Shown one piece after another: positions 1 to 7,914 of a stretch of DNA of 64,000 nucleotides. How positions within the stretch are numbered: position 1 is the first letter of the stretch; each line of letters starts with the position of its first letter. The notes under the pieces are model-generated. The model made no database searches. It worked only from the letters and a program-made list of their open reading frames with translations, and had not been told where the DNA came from. The translations under genes and the position numbers were made by a program. This DNA is from Pectobacterium araliae. Its GTDB lineage: Bacteria; Pseudomonadota; Gammaproteobacteria; Enterobacterales; Enterobacteriaceae. Location: contig NZ_AP028908.1 in the NCBI RefSeq assembly GCF_037076465.1, positions 3,720,001 through 3,784,000 on the forward strand, given 5' to 3'.

Positions 1-300
1 CGTGAACCACTGATTGTCTACAGTGCAATGATGTTCGCTATCCTTGGTTTGCGTACACTCTACTTTGTACTGGAAGCACTGAAACAATATCTGGTTCATC
101 TGGAAAAAGCCGTTATTGTGTTGCTGTTCTTCATTGCTGCCAAGCTTGGCCTGAATGCAACCGATCACATATGGCACCATGGCTACAGCATCTCGGCAAC
201 CTCCAGCCTGTTTGTTGTTCTGGGCGTACTGGCGCTAGGTATTATCATCAGCGTACTGTTCCCAGCCAAACCCGATGCTGAGGAGAACAAGGAGAATTAA
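1..300 (+). CDS. terC: Tellurium resistance membrane protein TerC, C-terminal part
   Basis: The reading frame is open from the first base and ends at a TAA at 298-300, so only the last 99 residues are present. They hold two or three hydrophobic membrane segments separated by a charged stretch, and end in a polar tail rich in Glu and Asn. This fits the C-terminus of TerC, an integral inner-membrane protein of the ter (tellurite and stress resistance) operon. The following genes are terD and terE on the same strand, the usual terZABCDE order. What is known of the family: TerC is needed for tellurite resistance and interacts with TerB; its biochemical role is unsettled. The identity rests on both the fragment and its neighbours. 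Confidence 0.88.
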   Translation, partial: REPLIVYSAMMFAILGLRTLYFVLEALKQYLVHLEKAVIVLLFFIAAKLGLNATDHIWHHGYSISATSSLFVVLGVLALGIIISVLFPAKPDAEENKEN

Positions 301-352
301 TCTTCTGCTCCTAACACTACATTCTGAAATATCAACTTAAGAGGTTAATTTA

Positions 353-931
353 ATGAGCGTTTCTCTTTCTAAAGGCGGTAATGTCTCACTGAGCAAAGCA
401 GCACCGACGATGAAAAATGTCTTAGTCGGTCTGGGCTGGGATGCCCGCGCGACCGATGGTCAGGACTTTGACCTGGATGCTTCGGCATTCCTGCTCAATG
501 CGAATGGCAAAGTCCGTGGCGATACCGACTTCATTTTCTACAATAATCTGAAGTCTGCTGATGGCTCAGTGGCCCACACCGGCGATAACCGTACAGGCGC
601 GGGTGATGGAGATGACGAATCATTGAAAATTAAGCTGGATCTGATTCCGGCTGAGGTCGACAAAATCGTTTTCGTTGTCACGATTCATGATGCACAGGTT
701 CGTAACCAGAGCTTTGGTCAGGTATCCGGCGCGTTCATTCGCCTGGTAAACGATGACACCCAAGCCGAAATCGCACGCTACGATCTGACTGAAGATGCCT
801 CAACTGAAACAGCAATGCTGTTCGGTGAACTGTATCGCCATAATGCGGAGTGGAAATTCCGTGCTGTCGGTCAGGGCTATGCCGGTGGTTTGGCATCGGT
901 CTGCTCACAATACGGTATCAATGCATCCTGA
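353..931 (+). CDS. terD: Tellurium resistance protein TerD
   Basis: A 192-residue protein spanning a single TerD domain, the usual length. It starts [15 protein letters not shown], has the conserved GLGWDAR block near residue 30, and an acidic [12 protein letters not shown] stretch near residues 83-94 typical of the calcium-binding loops in TerD proteins. A purine-rich site (aagagg) lies about 8 bases before the ATG. It is cytoplasmic in known members. It shares most of its sequence pattern with the next gene, terE, so the two are tandem paralogues. The gap to terC is about 50 bases, consistent with one operon. Function in tellurite, phage or colicin stress resistance is inferred from the family. 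Confidence 0.95.
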   Translation: MSVSLSKGGNVSLSKAAPTMKNVLVGLGWDARATDGQDFDLDASAFLLNANGKVRGDTDFIFYNNLKSADGSVAHTGDNRTGAGDGDDESLKIKLDLIPAEVDKIVFVVTIHDAQVRNQSFGQVSGAFIRLVNDDTQAEIARYDLTEDASTETAMLFGELYRHNAEWKFRAVGQGYAGGLASVCSQYGINAS

Positions 932-1005
932 TCACCCTCACCTTGTCTTTCCCTTTGGGCAGTCGCGAACTGCCCAGTAATCCACGCTAAAGCAGGAGCT
1001 ATAAA

Positions 1006-1581
1006 ATGGCAGTTTCTCTGGTAAAAGGCGGTAATGTATCCCTAACGAAAGAAGCACCAACCATGAATATTGCCATGGTCGGCCTCGGATGGGATGCGCG
1101 CGTCACCGATGGGCAGGCATTCGATCTGGATGCGTCAGTATTTATGGTGGGAGAAGATGGCAAAGTGCTATCTGACGCTAATTTTATTTTCTTCAATAAC
1201 AAACTGAGCCCTTGCGCCTCCGTTGAGCACCAAGGCGACAACCGCACCGGAGAAGGTGACGGCGATGATGAGCAAGTAAAAATTCATCTGGCGAAAGTGC
1301 CGGCTGAAGTGAAAAAGCTGGTGTTTTCCGTGACGATTTATGATGCCGAAGGCCGTAAACAAAACTTCGGTATGGTCAGCAACAGTTTCATGCGCGTCTA
1401 TAACAACGATACCAGCGCTGAAATTGCACGTTTCGATCTGTCTGAGGATGCCTCCACCGAAACGGCCATGATCTTTGGTGAACTGTACCGTAATGGCACC
1501 GAGTGGAAATTCAAAGCGGTAGGTCAAGGCTTTGCAGGTGGATTGTCAGCGCTTGCCGCTCAACACGGCGTTAATGTCTAA
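1006..1581 (+). CDS. terE: Tellurium resistance protein TerE
   Basis: A 191-residue TerD-domain protein, second of a tandem pair. It starts [15 protein letters not shown] and repeats the GLGWDAR block and the acidic [12 protein letters not shown] loop seen in terD. The start has a strong ribosome-binding site (caggag, about 7 bases before the ATG). It is the last gene of the ter operon: a clear intrinsic terminator follows within 15 bases, and the next gene is on the other strand. Assignment as TerE rather than another TerD paralogue is by order after terC-terD and by its [10 protein letters not shown] start; swapping names with a close paralogue would not change the function. Confidence 0.93.
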   Translation: MAVSLVKGGNVSLTKEAPTMNIAMVGLGWDARVTDGQAFDLDASVFMVGEDGKVLSDANFIFFNNKLSPCASVEHQGDNRTGEGDGDDEQVKIHLAKVPAEVKKLVFSVTIYDAEGRKQNFGMVSNSFMRVYNNDTSAEIARFDLSEDASTETAMIFGELYRNGTEWKFKAVGQGFAGGLSALAAQHGVNV

Positions 1582-1591
1582 TTGATACCGT

Positions 1592-1619
1592 CTCCCCGAC
1601 TGAGGTCGGGGAGTTTCTT
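1592..1619 (+). terminator. Intrinsic terminator of the ter operon
   Basis: A perfect 9-bp GC-rich stem (ctccccgac / gtcggggag) with a 4-base loop, followed by tttctt. It lies 10 bases after the terE stop and marks the operon end. Confidence 0.9.
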
Positions 1620-1624
1620 GATGT

Positions 1625-2308
1625 TTAAGGATGAACCTTAATCACGCCCGATAGAAGTAACCGTTCCGAAAGCGGTTTGCGCCGCAGCCAGCGTGGATGA
1701 AAATGACGCCAGTGCGCATCGTGGGCAGAGGCCAGTAGCTCGTAGTCGCCACGGGTGTCGCCCCATGCACGTACATGGTACTGGTTTAGCGGGCCATACA
1801 CGCCTTCCAGACGTTGCACCTTATAACTGCATCGACAGTTATGCCCGTTAATCTTTCCGGTCAGTACGCCGTTTTCTACCTCAAGCTGCGTCCCAATCAG
1901 TTTTACCCCTAACCGCTCGGCAAAAGGACGTAGCACGATCTCAGGCGATGCCGAACAGAGTGTCACTTCAGCCCCGGAATGCAGTTCCGCAGCGACGCCA
2001 AGCACTCCAGACTTACGCATTAACGTATTCCACTTACGCTGACAAAACGCTTCTGCTTTTTCCTGTATCCAGGATGCCTCAATGCCAGAAAGAAACGTGG
2101 CAATGAGATATTCTTTGAGTTCATCGCGCGTCAACTTACGCTGCACACAACGCGCAGAAGGCAGCACCAGATGCATCATGCGCCGGGCAAAAACACGCTT
2201 ACCGAAGGCAAAACGTAAAAAAGGAATAAAGCTGTCATGGTAGGTCAACGTTCCATCGAAATCGAAAACCGACAGAACCTGACGAGTCCCATTGAACTCA
2301 GTATTCAT
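1625..2308 (-). CDS. HAD-IB family phosphatase
   Basis: A 227-residue haloacid-dehalogenase-type hydrolase. The N-terminal nucleophile motif FDFDGTLT puts the two catalytic aspartates at residues 16 and 18; a CSASPE motif (motif II serine) lies in the middle, and WGDTRGDYELL near the C-terminus fits motif IV, with metal-binding Asp residues. This layout is that of HAD subfamily IB (phosphoserine phosphatase-like). The region between motif I and II is helical and basic, as in members that act on phospholipid-head or small phosphoester substrates, but the substrate cannot be read from sequence. It lies convergent with terE, and its start touches the end of a degenerate regulator gene. Identity of the family is secure; the specific role is not. 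Confidence 0.82.
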   Translation of the reverse strand: MNTEFNGTRQVLSVFDFDGTLTYHDSFIPFLRFAFGKRVFARRMMHLVLPSARCVQRKLTRDELKEYLIATFLSGIEASWIQEKAEAFCQRKWNTLMRKSGVLGVAAELHSGAEVTLCSASPEIVLRPFAERLGVKLIGTQLEVENGVLTGKINGHNCRCSYKVQRLEGVYGPLNQYHVRAWGDTRGDYELLASAHDAHWRHFHPRWLRRKPLSERLLLSGVIKVHP

Positions 2309-2718
2309 TATAAAACGCTCCTGTCAGCTACCCACCAACGTAAGATTGAATGTTTACCTTTCAGCTGCGCCTGTACGTCAGGCACTAACCCGCTGTCGGT
2401 GATGATATCGGTCAATTCTGACAACGGTGTCACGCAGAACAAAGAATACGCACCATATTTACGGCTATCGGCCAGCAACACGCGTCGACTGGCATTCGCG
2501 CCGAGATCTTGCTTCACACCGGCCTTTTCTTCCGTCGGCGTGGTGACGCCTTTCTTGATCACATCACGACGGATCGTCGCCGGAGAAACGTTGTTCACAG
2601 ACACCAGATTATGGCTTTTCAGATAATCCATAATCTGACCAAGGCGGCTTTGTCCTTTTACTTTATCCCCGCTCATGCGGAAAGCATCAGTTAATGTAGG
2701 ATCCACGGCGATATCCAT
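2308..2718 (-). pseudogene. Truncated DeoR/GlpR-family repressor remnant
   Basis: A 136-codon reading frame that carries both ends of a DeoR-type repressor but not its middle. The start (GQSRLGQIMDYLKSHNLVSV) fits the first helix of the HTH, but the recognition part (VSPATIRRDVIKKG) follows too soon: about 7-8 residues of the HTH are missing. The EEK-like linker is then joined directly to the C-terminal block (RRVLLADSRKYG, SLFCVTPLSELTDIITD) that normally ends a protein of about 250 residues. So roughly half of the gene, including most of the effector domain, has been deleted while the frame stayed open. It can hardly work as a normal repressor. The target operon is not in this window, and the exact paralogue is unknown. 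Confidence 0.75.
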
Positions 2719-2815
2719 CTTGCAGTCATAAAATGATTTTACGTTGTTGGTAAATCGATATAAAGAATGAAAACAATGATAGTGGTATAGAGGAGTAGTG
2801 CGTAATCATTCTTGG

Positions 2816-2866
2816 TTGCAGGATACCAGAAACCTTCCCGAAGGCGGGAAGGAAGATATCCTGCAA
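2816..2866. repeat. Two-tier perfect inverted repeat in a non-coding gap
   Basis: An outer 10-bp arm pair (ttgcaggata at 2816-2825, tatcctgcaa at 2857-2866) encloses an inner 8-bp pair (ccttcccg at 2833-2840, cgggaagg at 2845-2852) around a 4-base loop. There is no T-run. It sits between the DeoR remnant and a transposase fragment. It could be a REP-like element, the end of a decayed mobile element, or a structured RNA. Of the roughly 550-base gap (2719-3266), this hairpin, the IS110 fragment and a second hairpin are all I can support. Confidence 0.6.
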
Positions 2867-2979
2867 TGTGCACTGTCGCTTAAAAAATCGTACTGTAGTG
2901 ATGTGATGGACGCCCCTCCCTGAAGTAGTCAGTGCCATACTTTACTGACTGCAATTCATTCTGGAGTGACATCACATGG

Positions 2980-3129
2980 AATAAAAAGATTTCCCGTTCA
3001 AAATTGCTGAATACAGTTCGACTGTTTGAGCCAGGAACGCTTATTGCGATGGAAGCTTGCTCAACATCGTATTTCTGGGGTAGAACCTTCAGAACTATAG
3101 GGTATAGCGTCAGGCCTGCTGAGGCTCAA
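2980..3129 (+). pseudogene. IS110-family transposase fragment
   Basis: About 50 codons encode a stretch that reads like the N-terminal DEDD domain of IS110-family transposases: NKKISRSKLLNTVR, then LIAMEACSTSYFWGRTFR, then GYSVRP. The family pattern at this place is an acidic residue in (G/A)MEAC, a YW or HW pair, a second basic helix and a G(H/Y)xVR turn. There is no upstream catalytic DxxK motif and the frame runs into unrelated sequence after about residue 66, so only a small internal piece survives. It shows past insertion and decay of a mobile element beside the truncated repressor. Family call is by recognised motif only. Confidence 0.68.
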
Positions 3130-3173
3130 AAAACGGCTGGGGATGGCAAAGAATAGGGAATGGGATCGATGAA

Positions 3174-3211
3174 GCGTTGTTGCATAAGCCCGCACTGAAC
3201 TGCAACAACGC
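3174..3211. repeat. 11-bp inverted repeat near the transposase remnant
   Basis: Perfect arms gcgttgttgca (3174-3184) and tgcaacaacgc (3201-3211) flank a 16-base loop. The sequence resembles the ends of some insertion sequences, but no T-run follows. It lies 45 bases past the IS110 fragment and 56 bases from the stop of the LacI-family gene, so a transcript end for that minus-strand gene is an alternative. Confidence 0.5.
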
Positions 3212-3266
3212 CGCGTGTTGATGGTAAATCTCAGAGGTCAGGTTATCTCGCTGGTTTTTCTCCCTG

Positions 3267-4457
3267 CTAACTACTCGCCCGAGGCTCAAACATAAACGTA
3301 ACCTTTTCCAATACGGGGGGATGAGCGTCGTTGTCCATCATGGCGAGCACCAGACGCCCAACGTCTGCCCCCAGCGTTTCATAGTCAAGCCGCATCGCAG
3401 TCAGCGCAGGGAACGTGTGTTCACATTGTTCAGAACCATCCAGGCAGGCAATCGCCAGATCGTAAGGGATTTTCATCAGACGGCGCTGGCATTCAAAGAG
3501 TGCGCCCATGGCAATTTCCTCGTGGCTACAGATAATCGCGTCCAGCTCCGGCTGATTTTGTAGCAGCTCGGTCATCGCATAGCGGCCAAACTGTAAGCTG
3601 GGTGCCTCTGGGATGGTAATTTTCAAATCGGCATTGTGATAGTGCGCCAGCATGGCTTTATTCCAGCCGTTCAGTTGCTGTTTTTGCAGTCGGTTATCCG
3701 TGTGTGCACCGATATAAGCGATGTGACGATACCCCTTTTCCAGCAGGGAAATCGTCAACTGTTCTGCGGCTTCGGCAAGGGAGATATCAATATTGATATG
3801 GGTACTTAGCGCAGAAGCGCCGGAAACGTTCACCGTAATAACATTACTGCCCTGAATGATGTCTTGAGTACGTTGTGAAAGTTGCGCACTGAACAACACC
3901 AGTGCTGCTGGCCGTTGCTGCAAGAGTTTTTCAACCATTCCCGCTTCAGTATTCTGACGATATTCGTGACAACCCATGATCAATGGGATGCTATGTTTGC
4001 CAACAACCTGCTGTAATGCCTGCACAAAACGAATGCTGGCGCGATCTTGCTGAAAAGGATAGAGCACCGCAATACTGGGCTGATAGGCGGATGCCAATGC
4101 ACCCGCAGCGTGGTTCGGTACATAGCCCAGCGTTTTTATCGCATCATTGATTTTCTTCTGCGTAGCATCGGAAACTAGCCCCGGCTCCCTTAATGCACGG
4201 GACACCGTCATAGCACCGACCCCCACATACCTCGCAATATCCTGCAACGTCACACGATTCGTGCTTTCGGTAAGCTGGCTGGCCTCTTGATTCGGTTCAT
4301 AGCCAAGCGTTCTGGCGGCCAGTTCCACTTTGCTGCGTAACTTCTCAGAAACCAGATCGGGTTTGCGCATCACACGCGATACCGTCATCGTCCCTACGCC
4401 CGCGTAGTCGGCGACATCCTGTAGCGTAACCTTACCGGTACTGCGACGCTTGCGCAT
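3267..4457 (-). CDS. LacI-family repressor with two tandem HTH domains
   Basis: A 396-residue regulator; usual LacI proteins have about 330-345. The extra length is a second complete DNA-binding module. HTH 1 (VTLQDVADYAGVGTMTVSR) lies at residues 10-28 with its LGYEPN end near 51-56; HTH 2 (VTLQDIARYVGVGAMTVSR) lies at 69-87, and the hinge-like LGYVPNHAAGAL follows at 110-121. A type-1 periplasmic-binding-protein effector domain fills the rest. The two HTH copies are close in protein but have diverged in codons, so the duplication is old. I chose the ATG at 4457 because a gagaggaag site precedes it; an ATG at 4541 would add 28 residues of no family match. It is divergent from a PTS/aldolase operon, its likely target. 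Confidence 0.88.
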   Translation of the reverse strand: MRKRRSTGKVTLQDVADYAGVGTMTVSRVMRKPDLVSEKLRSKVELAARTLGYEPNQEASQLTESTNRVTLQDIARYVGVGAMTVSRALREPGLVSDATQKKINDAIKTLGYVPNHAAGALASAYQPSIAVLYPFQQDRASIRFVQALQQVVGKHSIPLIMGCHEYRQNTEAGMVEKLLQQRPAALVLFSAQLSQRTQDIIQGSNVITVNVSGASALSTHINIDISLAEAAEQLTISLLEKGYRHIAYIGAHTDNRLQKQQLNGWNKAMLAHYHNADLKITIPEAPSLQFGRYAMTELLQNQPELDAIICSHEEIAMGALFECQRRLMKIPYDLAIACLDGSEQCEHTFPALTAMRLDYETLGADVGRLVLAMMDNDAHPPVLEKVTFMFEPRASS

Positions 4458-4614
4458 GCTCACTTCCTCTCCATTCGTCATTTTTCTCGGTACACAGCCG
4501 CGATAAAGCCTGCTACCCATTGCTTTCAGACAAGACGTCATGCAGACATCACGATTTTCCTACCGCACGCCATAACAGTGTGCCTGCGTCTACACGAGGG
4601 GAACACGTCATAGC

Positions 4615-4633
4615 CCCGCTTGTGCTAAGCGGG
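4615..4633. repeat. Small hairpin in the lacI-type / PTS intergenic region
   Basis: Arms cccgctt and aagcggg with a 5-base loop. It lies in the leader region of the PTS operon, 11 bases before the 14-bp palindrome. No T-run follows. A role in the leader or as part of a compound operator is possible. Confidence 0.35.
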
Positions 4634-4643
4634 TCACAGTTAA

Positions 4644-4657
4644 TGATATGCATATCA
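4644..4657. promoter_or_regulatory. Palindromic candidate operator for the tandem-HTH repressor
   Basis: A perfect 14-bp palindrome, tgatatgcatatca, between the divergent LacI-type gene and the EIIA gene, 87 bases before the EIIA ATG. LacI-family operators are palindromes of about this size in such a position. The centre is GC rather than the commoner CG, so the link is inferred from place and symmetry only. Confidence 0.55.
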
Positions 4658-4744
4658 GTTAGCGTTATCTTTTTAGAGGTTAATCACATTATTTTCAACG
4701 CTGGCACACTATTCTGCGTTCGGAATGATACAGAGGCGGCCCTA

Positions 4745-5188
4745 ATGCTTAACACTTTACTAACACCAGACGTTGTTCAGATTTTACCTGCCTGTGAGGA
4801 CTGGCGTCACGCTATTGCGTTGTCCTGTAAGCCTTTATTGGATAATGGCGCGATTGAACCCACCTATATTGAGGCGATCTACCGCTCTCATGAAGCCATC
4901 GGTCCTTACTATGTCGTCGGCCCAGGAATTGCCATGCCACATGCCCGTCCGGAAGACGGTGTGAACCGACTTGCCGTCAGCCTGACGCTGATTCGTGACG
5001 GCGTGGCTTTCCACTCCGACGGTAACGACCCCGTGCAGTTGCTGATTGTTTTGGCCGCGACGGACAGCAATAGCCACATCGATATTATTTCACAGCTCGC
5101 TCAGTTGTTCGACACGCCTGATGACGTCGCCGCGTTAATTAACGCGACAGAGATAGAACAGGTGCTTTCCGTTATTTCTCGTTATTAA
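4745..5188 (+). CDS. PTS EIIA component, ascorbate/fructose-like (UlaC/SgcA type)
   Basis: A 147-residue EIIA of the PTS-EIIA-2 (mannitol/fructose/ascorbate) fold. The phosphorylated histidine is His66 in GIAMPHARPED, preceded by YYVVGP. The start at 4745 gives the normal family length; an upstream in-frame ATG at 4520 would add 75 residues of non-family sequence that overlap the divergent regulator. An agagg site lies about 9 bases before the chosen ATG. It takes phosphate from HPr and passes it to the EIIB encoded next. The operon EIIA-EIIB-EIIC-aldolase is transcribed away from the LacI-type repressor, which probably controls it. The sugar substrate is not known. Confidence 0.88.
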   Translation: MLNTLLTPDVVQILPACEDWRHAIALSCKPLLDNGAIEPTYIEAIYRSHEAIGPYYVVGPGIAMPHARPEDGVNRLAVSLTLIRDGVAFHSDGNDPVQLLIVLAATDSNSHIDIISQLAQLFDTPDDVAALINATEIEQVLSVISRY

Positions 5189-5207
5189 TCGCCACCAGAG
5201 GACACAG

Positions 5208-5498
5208 ATGATGAAAATTACAGTCGTATGCGGTAACGGTTTGGGTACTAGCCTGATGATGGAAATGAGCATTAAAAACATCGTTAAAGAACTCGGCGTG
5301 ATTGCTGACGTGGATCACGTGGATTTAGGCTCGGCGAAAGGCACGGACAGCGACATCTTTGTCGGAACCAAAGACATTGCCGATCAGCTTGTCGCACAGG
5401 CAGTCGGGGGAAAAATTGTGTCCCTGAATAACATGATCGACAAAGTGGCGATGAAAGAGCGCCTCTCGGTTGCCCTGACAGAACTTGGCGCCTTATAA
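5208..5498 (+). CDS. PTS EIIB component, ascorbate type (UlaB/SgaB-like)
   Basis: A 96-residue soluble EIIB. The phospho-cysteine loop VVCGNGLGTSLMM is at the N-terminus, with Cys8 as the phosphate carrier. The small Rossmann-like fold and length match the ascorbate/galactitol group (PTS_IIB, lactate-cysteine type). Ribosome-binding site gagg lies 6 bases before the first of two adjacent ATGs. It stands 19 bases after EIIA and 14 bases before EIIC, so the three are one transcript. It receives phosphate from His66 of EIIA and phosphorylates the incoming sugar in the EIIC channel. Confidence 0.88.
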   Translation: MMKITVVCGNGLGTSLMMEMSIKNIVKELGVIADVDHVDLGSAKGTDSDIFVGTKDIADQLVAQAVGGKIVSLNNMIDKVAMKERLSVALTELGAL

Positions 5499-5512
5499 GC
5501 AGGAGAGCAAAA

Positions 5513-6772
5513 ATGGAATTCTTCCGTTTTTTAATGAGTGACGTGCTGTCGGAACCTTCGATATTGGTCGGTTTGATTGCGCTTATCGGCCTGATTGCCC
5601 AGAAAAAACCCGCCACGGAGTGCATAAAGGGAACGGTGAAAACCGTGATGGGTTTCCTGATCCTCGGCGCGGGCGCGGGTTTGATCGTCTCATCGCTAGG
5701 CGACTTCGCCGCGATTTTCCACCATGCGTTTGGTATCGCGGGTGTGGTGCCTAACAATGAAGCCATTGTCGCCGTCGCTCAGAAAAACTTCGGCACCGAG
5801 ATGGCAATGATCATGTTCTTCGCGATGGTTATTAATATCGCGATCGCACGTTTTACACCGTGGAAATACATTTTCCTGACCGGACACCACACGCTATTTA
5901 TGTCGATGATGGTTGCCGTGATTCTGGCAACAGCGGGTATGAAAGGGGTGCTGCTGATTACCGTTGGGTCGCTGGTGGTTGGGGTGTCGATGGTGTTGTT
6001 CCCTGCCATTATTCACCCGTATATGAAGAAAGTAACAGGCTCAGATGACGTTGCCTTTGGTCACTTTTCTGCGATATCACAACTGCTGTCCGCCTTTATT
6101 GGCAGCAAGTTTGGTAATAAAGAGAAATCAACGGAGGACATGGAAGTCCCGAAAAGCCTGCTGTTCCTACGCGATACACCCGTCGCCATCGCCTTTACCA
6201 TGTTTTTCATCTTCATTTTCACCTGTCTGTTTGCTGGCCCGGAAGCGGTGAAAACGATGAACGCTGGCGGGAAAAACTGGTTCATGTTTTCGCTGATTCA
6301 ATCCATTACCTTTGCCGCTGGCGTGTACATCGTGCTGCAAGGCGTGCGCATGGTGATTGCGGAAATCGTGCCTGCGTTTAAAGGCATTTCGGACAAACTG
6401 GTTCCCAATGCTAAACCCGCATTAGATTGCCCCGTCGTCTTCCCCTATGCCCCGAATGCCGTTCTGGTCGGCTTCCTGAGCAGCTTTGCGGCTGGGGTGA
6501 TCGGTATGGTGCTGCTCTATCTGATGGGGTTGACAGTGATCATTCCCGGCGTGGTGCCACACTTCTTTGTCGGCGCGGCGGCAGGTGTTTTCGGTAACGC
6601 CACCGGCGGACGTCGCGGTGCGATTTTAGGTTCTTTTGCCAACGGACTGCTGATTACTTTCCTGCCTGTTTTCCTGCTGCCAGTGCTGGGCAGTATCGGA
6701 TTGGCAAACACCACGTTCAGCGATTCCGATTTCGGCGCGGTGGGTATTCTGCTGGGCATTATCGTGCGCTAA
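5513..6772 (+). CDS. PTS EIIC permease, ascorbate type (UlaA/SgaT-like)
   Basis: A 419-residue very hydrophobic protein with about ten membrane segments. It belongs to the UlaA/SgaT EIIC group: a Gly-rich GFLILGAGAGLIVSSLG segment near residue 45-60, FTPWKYIFLTGHHTLFMS near 105-125, and a final FANGLLITFLPVFLLPVLG segment. E. coli UlaA is about 465 residues, SgcC about 437, so the length is in range. The ribosome-binding site (caggag) is 7 bases upstream. It forms the sugar path through the inner membrane. The substrate may be a hexose-, pentitol- or acid-type sugar; the aldolase gene that follows suggests the product enters the fructose-6-phosphate / dihydroxyacetone branch. Confidence 0.88.
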   Translation: MEFFRFLMSDVLSEPSILVGLIALIGLIAQKKPATECIKGTVKTVMGFLILGAGAGLIVSSLGDFAAIFHHAFGIAGVVPNNEAIVAVAQKNFGTEMAMIMFFAMVINIAIARFTPWKYIFLTGHHTLFMSMMVAVILATAGMKGVLLITVGSLVVGVSMVLFPAIIHPYMKKVTGSDDVAFGHFSAISQLLSAFIGSKFGNKEKSTEDMEVPKSLLFLRDTPVAIAFTMFFIFIFTCLFAGPEAVKTMNAGGKNWFMFSLIQSITFAAGVYIVLQGVRMVIAEIVPAFKGISDKLVPNAKPALDCPVVFPYAPNAVLVGFLSSFAAGVIGMVLLYLMGLTVIIPGVVPHFFVGAAAGVFGNATGGRRGAILGSFANGLLITFLPVFLLPVLGSIGLANTTFSDSDFGAVGILLGIIVR

Positions 6773-6825
6773 ATTCGCCCGATGAATGACATCCGCAACA
6801 CCAGTTTTAGTTTACGGGGGAAATG

Positions 6826-7491
6826 ATGGAATTCTATTTAGATACGGCTGATGTGGCCGCAGTAGAACGACTCGCTGGCGTGTTACCCATTAAAGGCGTG
6901 ACCACCAACCCGAGTATTGTCGCACGCGGAAAATCCGATATTTATACCGTGCTACGGGATATGCAGGCCGTTATCGGCACGGAAGGACAGCTGTTTGCTC
7001 AGGTGATGTCTCGCGATCCTGACGTGATGGTAGCAGAGGCAATAAAACTCAGGGAGGTGATTCCTTCTCTGGTCGTCAAAGTGCCAGTAACCCATGCAGG
7101 TTTACGAGCCATAAAGGAATTGACCGTGCTGGATATTCCCACCCTCGGCACCGCCGTTTACGGTGCAGGGCAAGGGTTTTATGCCGCGCTGGCTGGCGCT
7201 CGCTATATCGCGCCTTACGTCAACCGCATTGATGCGCAAGGTGGCGATGGGATTGCGCTAGTGAAAGAACTGCAAACGCTGATTAACCTGCACAGCCCGC
7301 AGACTCAGGTGCTGGCAGCCAGCTTTCGCACGCCGCGTCAGGTACTGGACTGCCTGCTGGCTGGGTGCCGGGCTATTACGGTTGATCCTGCCGTTGCCGA
7401 ACTGTTCCTGCAAGATCCTGCGGTTGACGATGCGCTTAACCGCTTCGATCACGACTGGCAGGCGCACTTTGGTCATGCTGACCTTGGCTAA
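6826..7491 (+). CDS. fsa: Fructose-6-phosphate aldolase (transaldolase-like, FSA)
   Basis: A 221-residue class I aldolase of the small transaldolase (FSA/TalC) group, close to E. coli FsaA throughout. The Schiff-base lysine is Lys85 in [10 protein letters not shown], and the GVTTNPS phosphate/sugar motif is near residue 24-30. Other signature blocks are [10 protein letters not shown] and [12 protein letters not shown]. Family enzymes split fructose-6-phosphate reversibly to dihydroxyacetone and glyceraldehyde-3-phosphate. Two ATGs are adjacent (6823 and 6826); [10 protein letters not shown] aligns best with FsaA, and an acgggggaa site precedes both. As the last gene of a PTS operon it probably processes the phosphorylated product of that uptake system. 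The choice between FsaA and FsaB naming cannot be made here. Confidence 0.9.
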   Translation: MEFYLDTADVAAVERLAGVLPIKGVTTNPSIVARGKSDIYTVLRDMQAVIGTEGQLFAQVMSRDPDVMVAEAIKLREVIPSLVVKVPVTHAGLRAIKELTVLDIPTLGTAVYGAGQGFYAALAGARYIAPYVNRIDAQGGDGIALVKELQTLINLHSPQTQVLAASFRTPRQVLDCLLAGCRAITVDPAVAELFLQDPAVDDALNRFDHDWQAHFGHADLG

Positions 7492-7497
7492 TTGATG

Positions 7498-7530
7498 GAT
7501 AACCCCACTCACCAAACGGGTGGTGTTATC
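7498..7530. terminator. Weak hairpin after the PTS/fsa operon
   Basis: Arms gataaccccac (7498-7508) and gtggtgttatc (7520-7530) pair with one mismatch around an 11-base loop. No T-run follows, so termination is possible but not shown. Confidence 0.45.
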
Positions 7531-7554
7531 AACACGTTCGTCTGACGACAGCGA

Positions 7555-7914
7555 TCAATGCAGGACGAATTCGCGGTACTTTTCCACCAGCGTCAGAAAA
7601 TCATCCAGACCGCATAAAGACAGGCTCTCTTCATCGTAATAGCTCATACCGTCTTCTAGCTCATCCGTGGTGAAAGACAGCTGATTCGCCTGCACCATCA
7701 CTTCTTCTTCATCCAGCAACAGCGTGTATTCGTGACCCACACGCCGCCACTGCCGTTCGCTGCCAGCAACGGAGCGCGCGGCGTCTTCGACGTCAGTCAA
7801 TATCGTCAGTTGGCCTTTCACTTCTTCATTGAACCAGTGTCCAATCGCTTCATGCCCCATCGACATACGAACGATGACCTGGCCCGTCACATCCCGCAAA
7901 AATTCATAGTCCAT
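7555..7914 (-). CDS. yacL: UPF0231 family protein YacL
   Basis: A 119-residue acidic protein matching YacL (UPF0231) over its full length: [20 protein letters not shown] at the start and [15 protein letters not shown] at the end. It has no signal peptide or membrane segment. It lies downstream of acnB on the same strand, the same order as in E. coli, but a terminator separates them, so it probably has its own promoter. Its function is not known. Confidence 0.92.
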   Translation of the reverse strand: MDYEFLRDVTGQVIVRMSMGHEAIGHWFNEEVKGQLTILTDVEDAARSVAGSERQWRRVGHEYTLLLDEEEVMVQANQLSFTTDELEDGMSYYDEESLSLCGLDDFLTLVEKYREFVLH

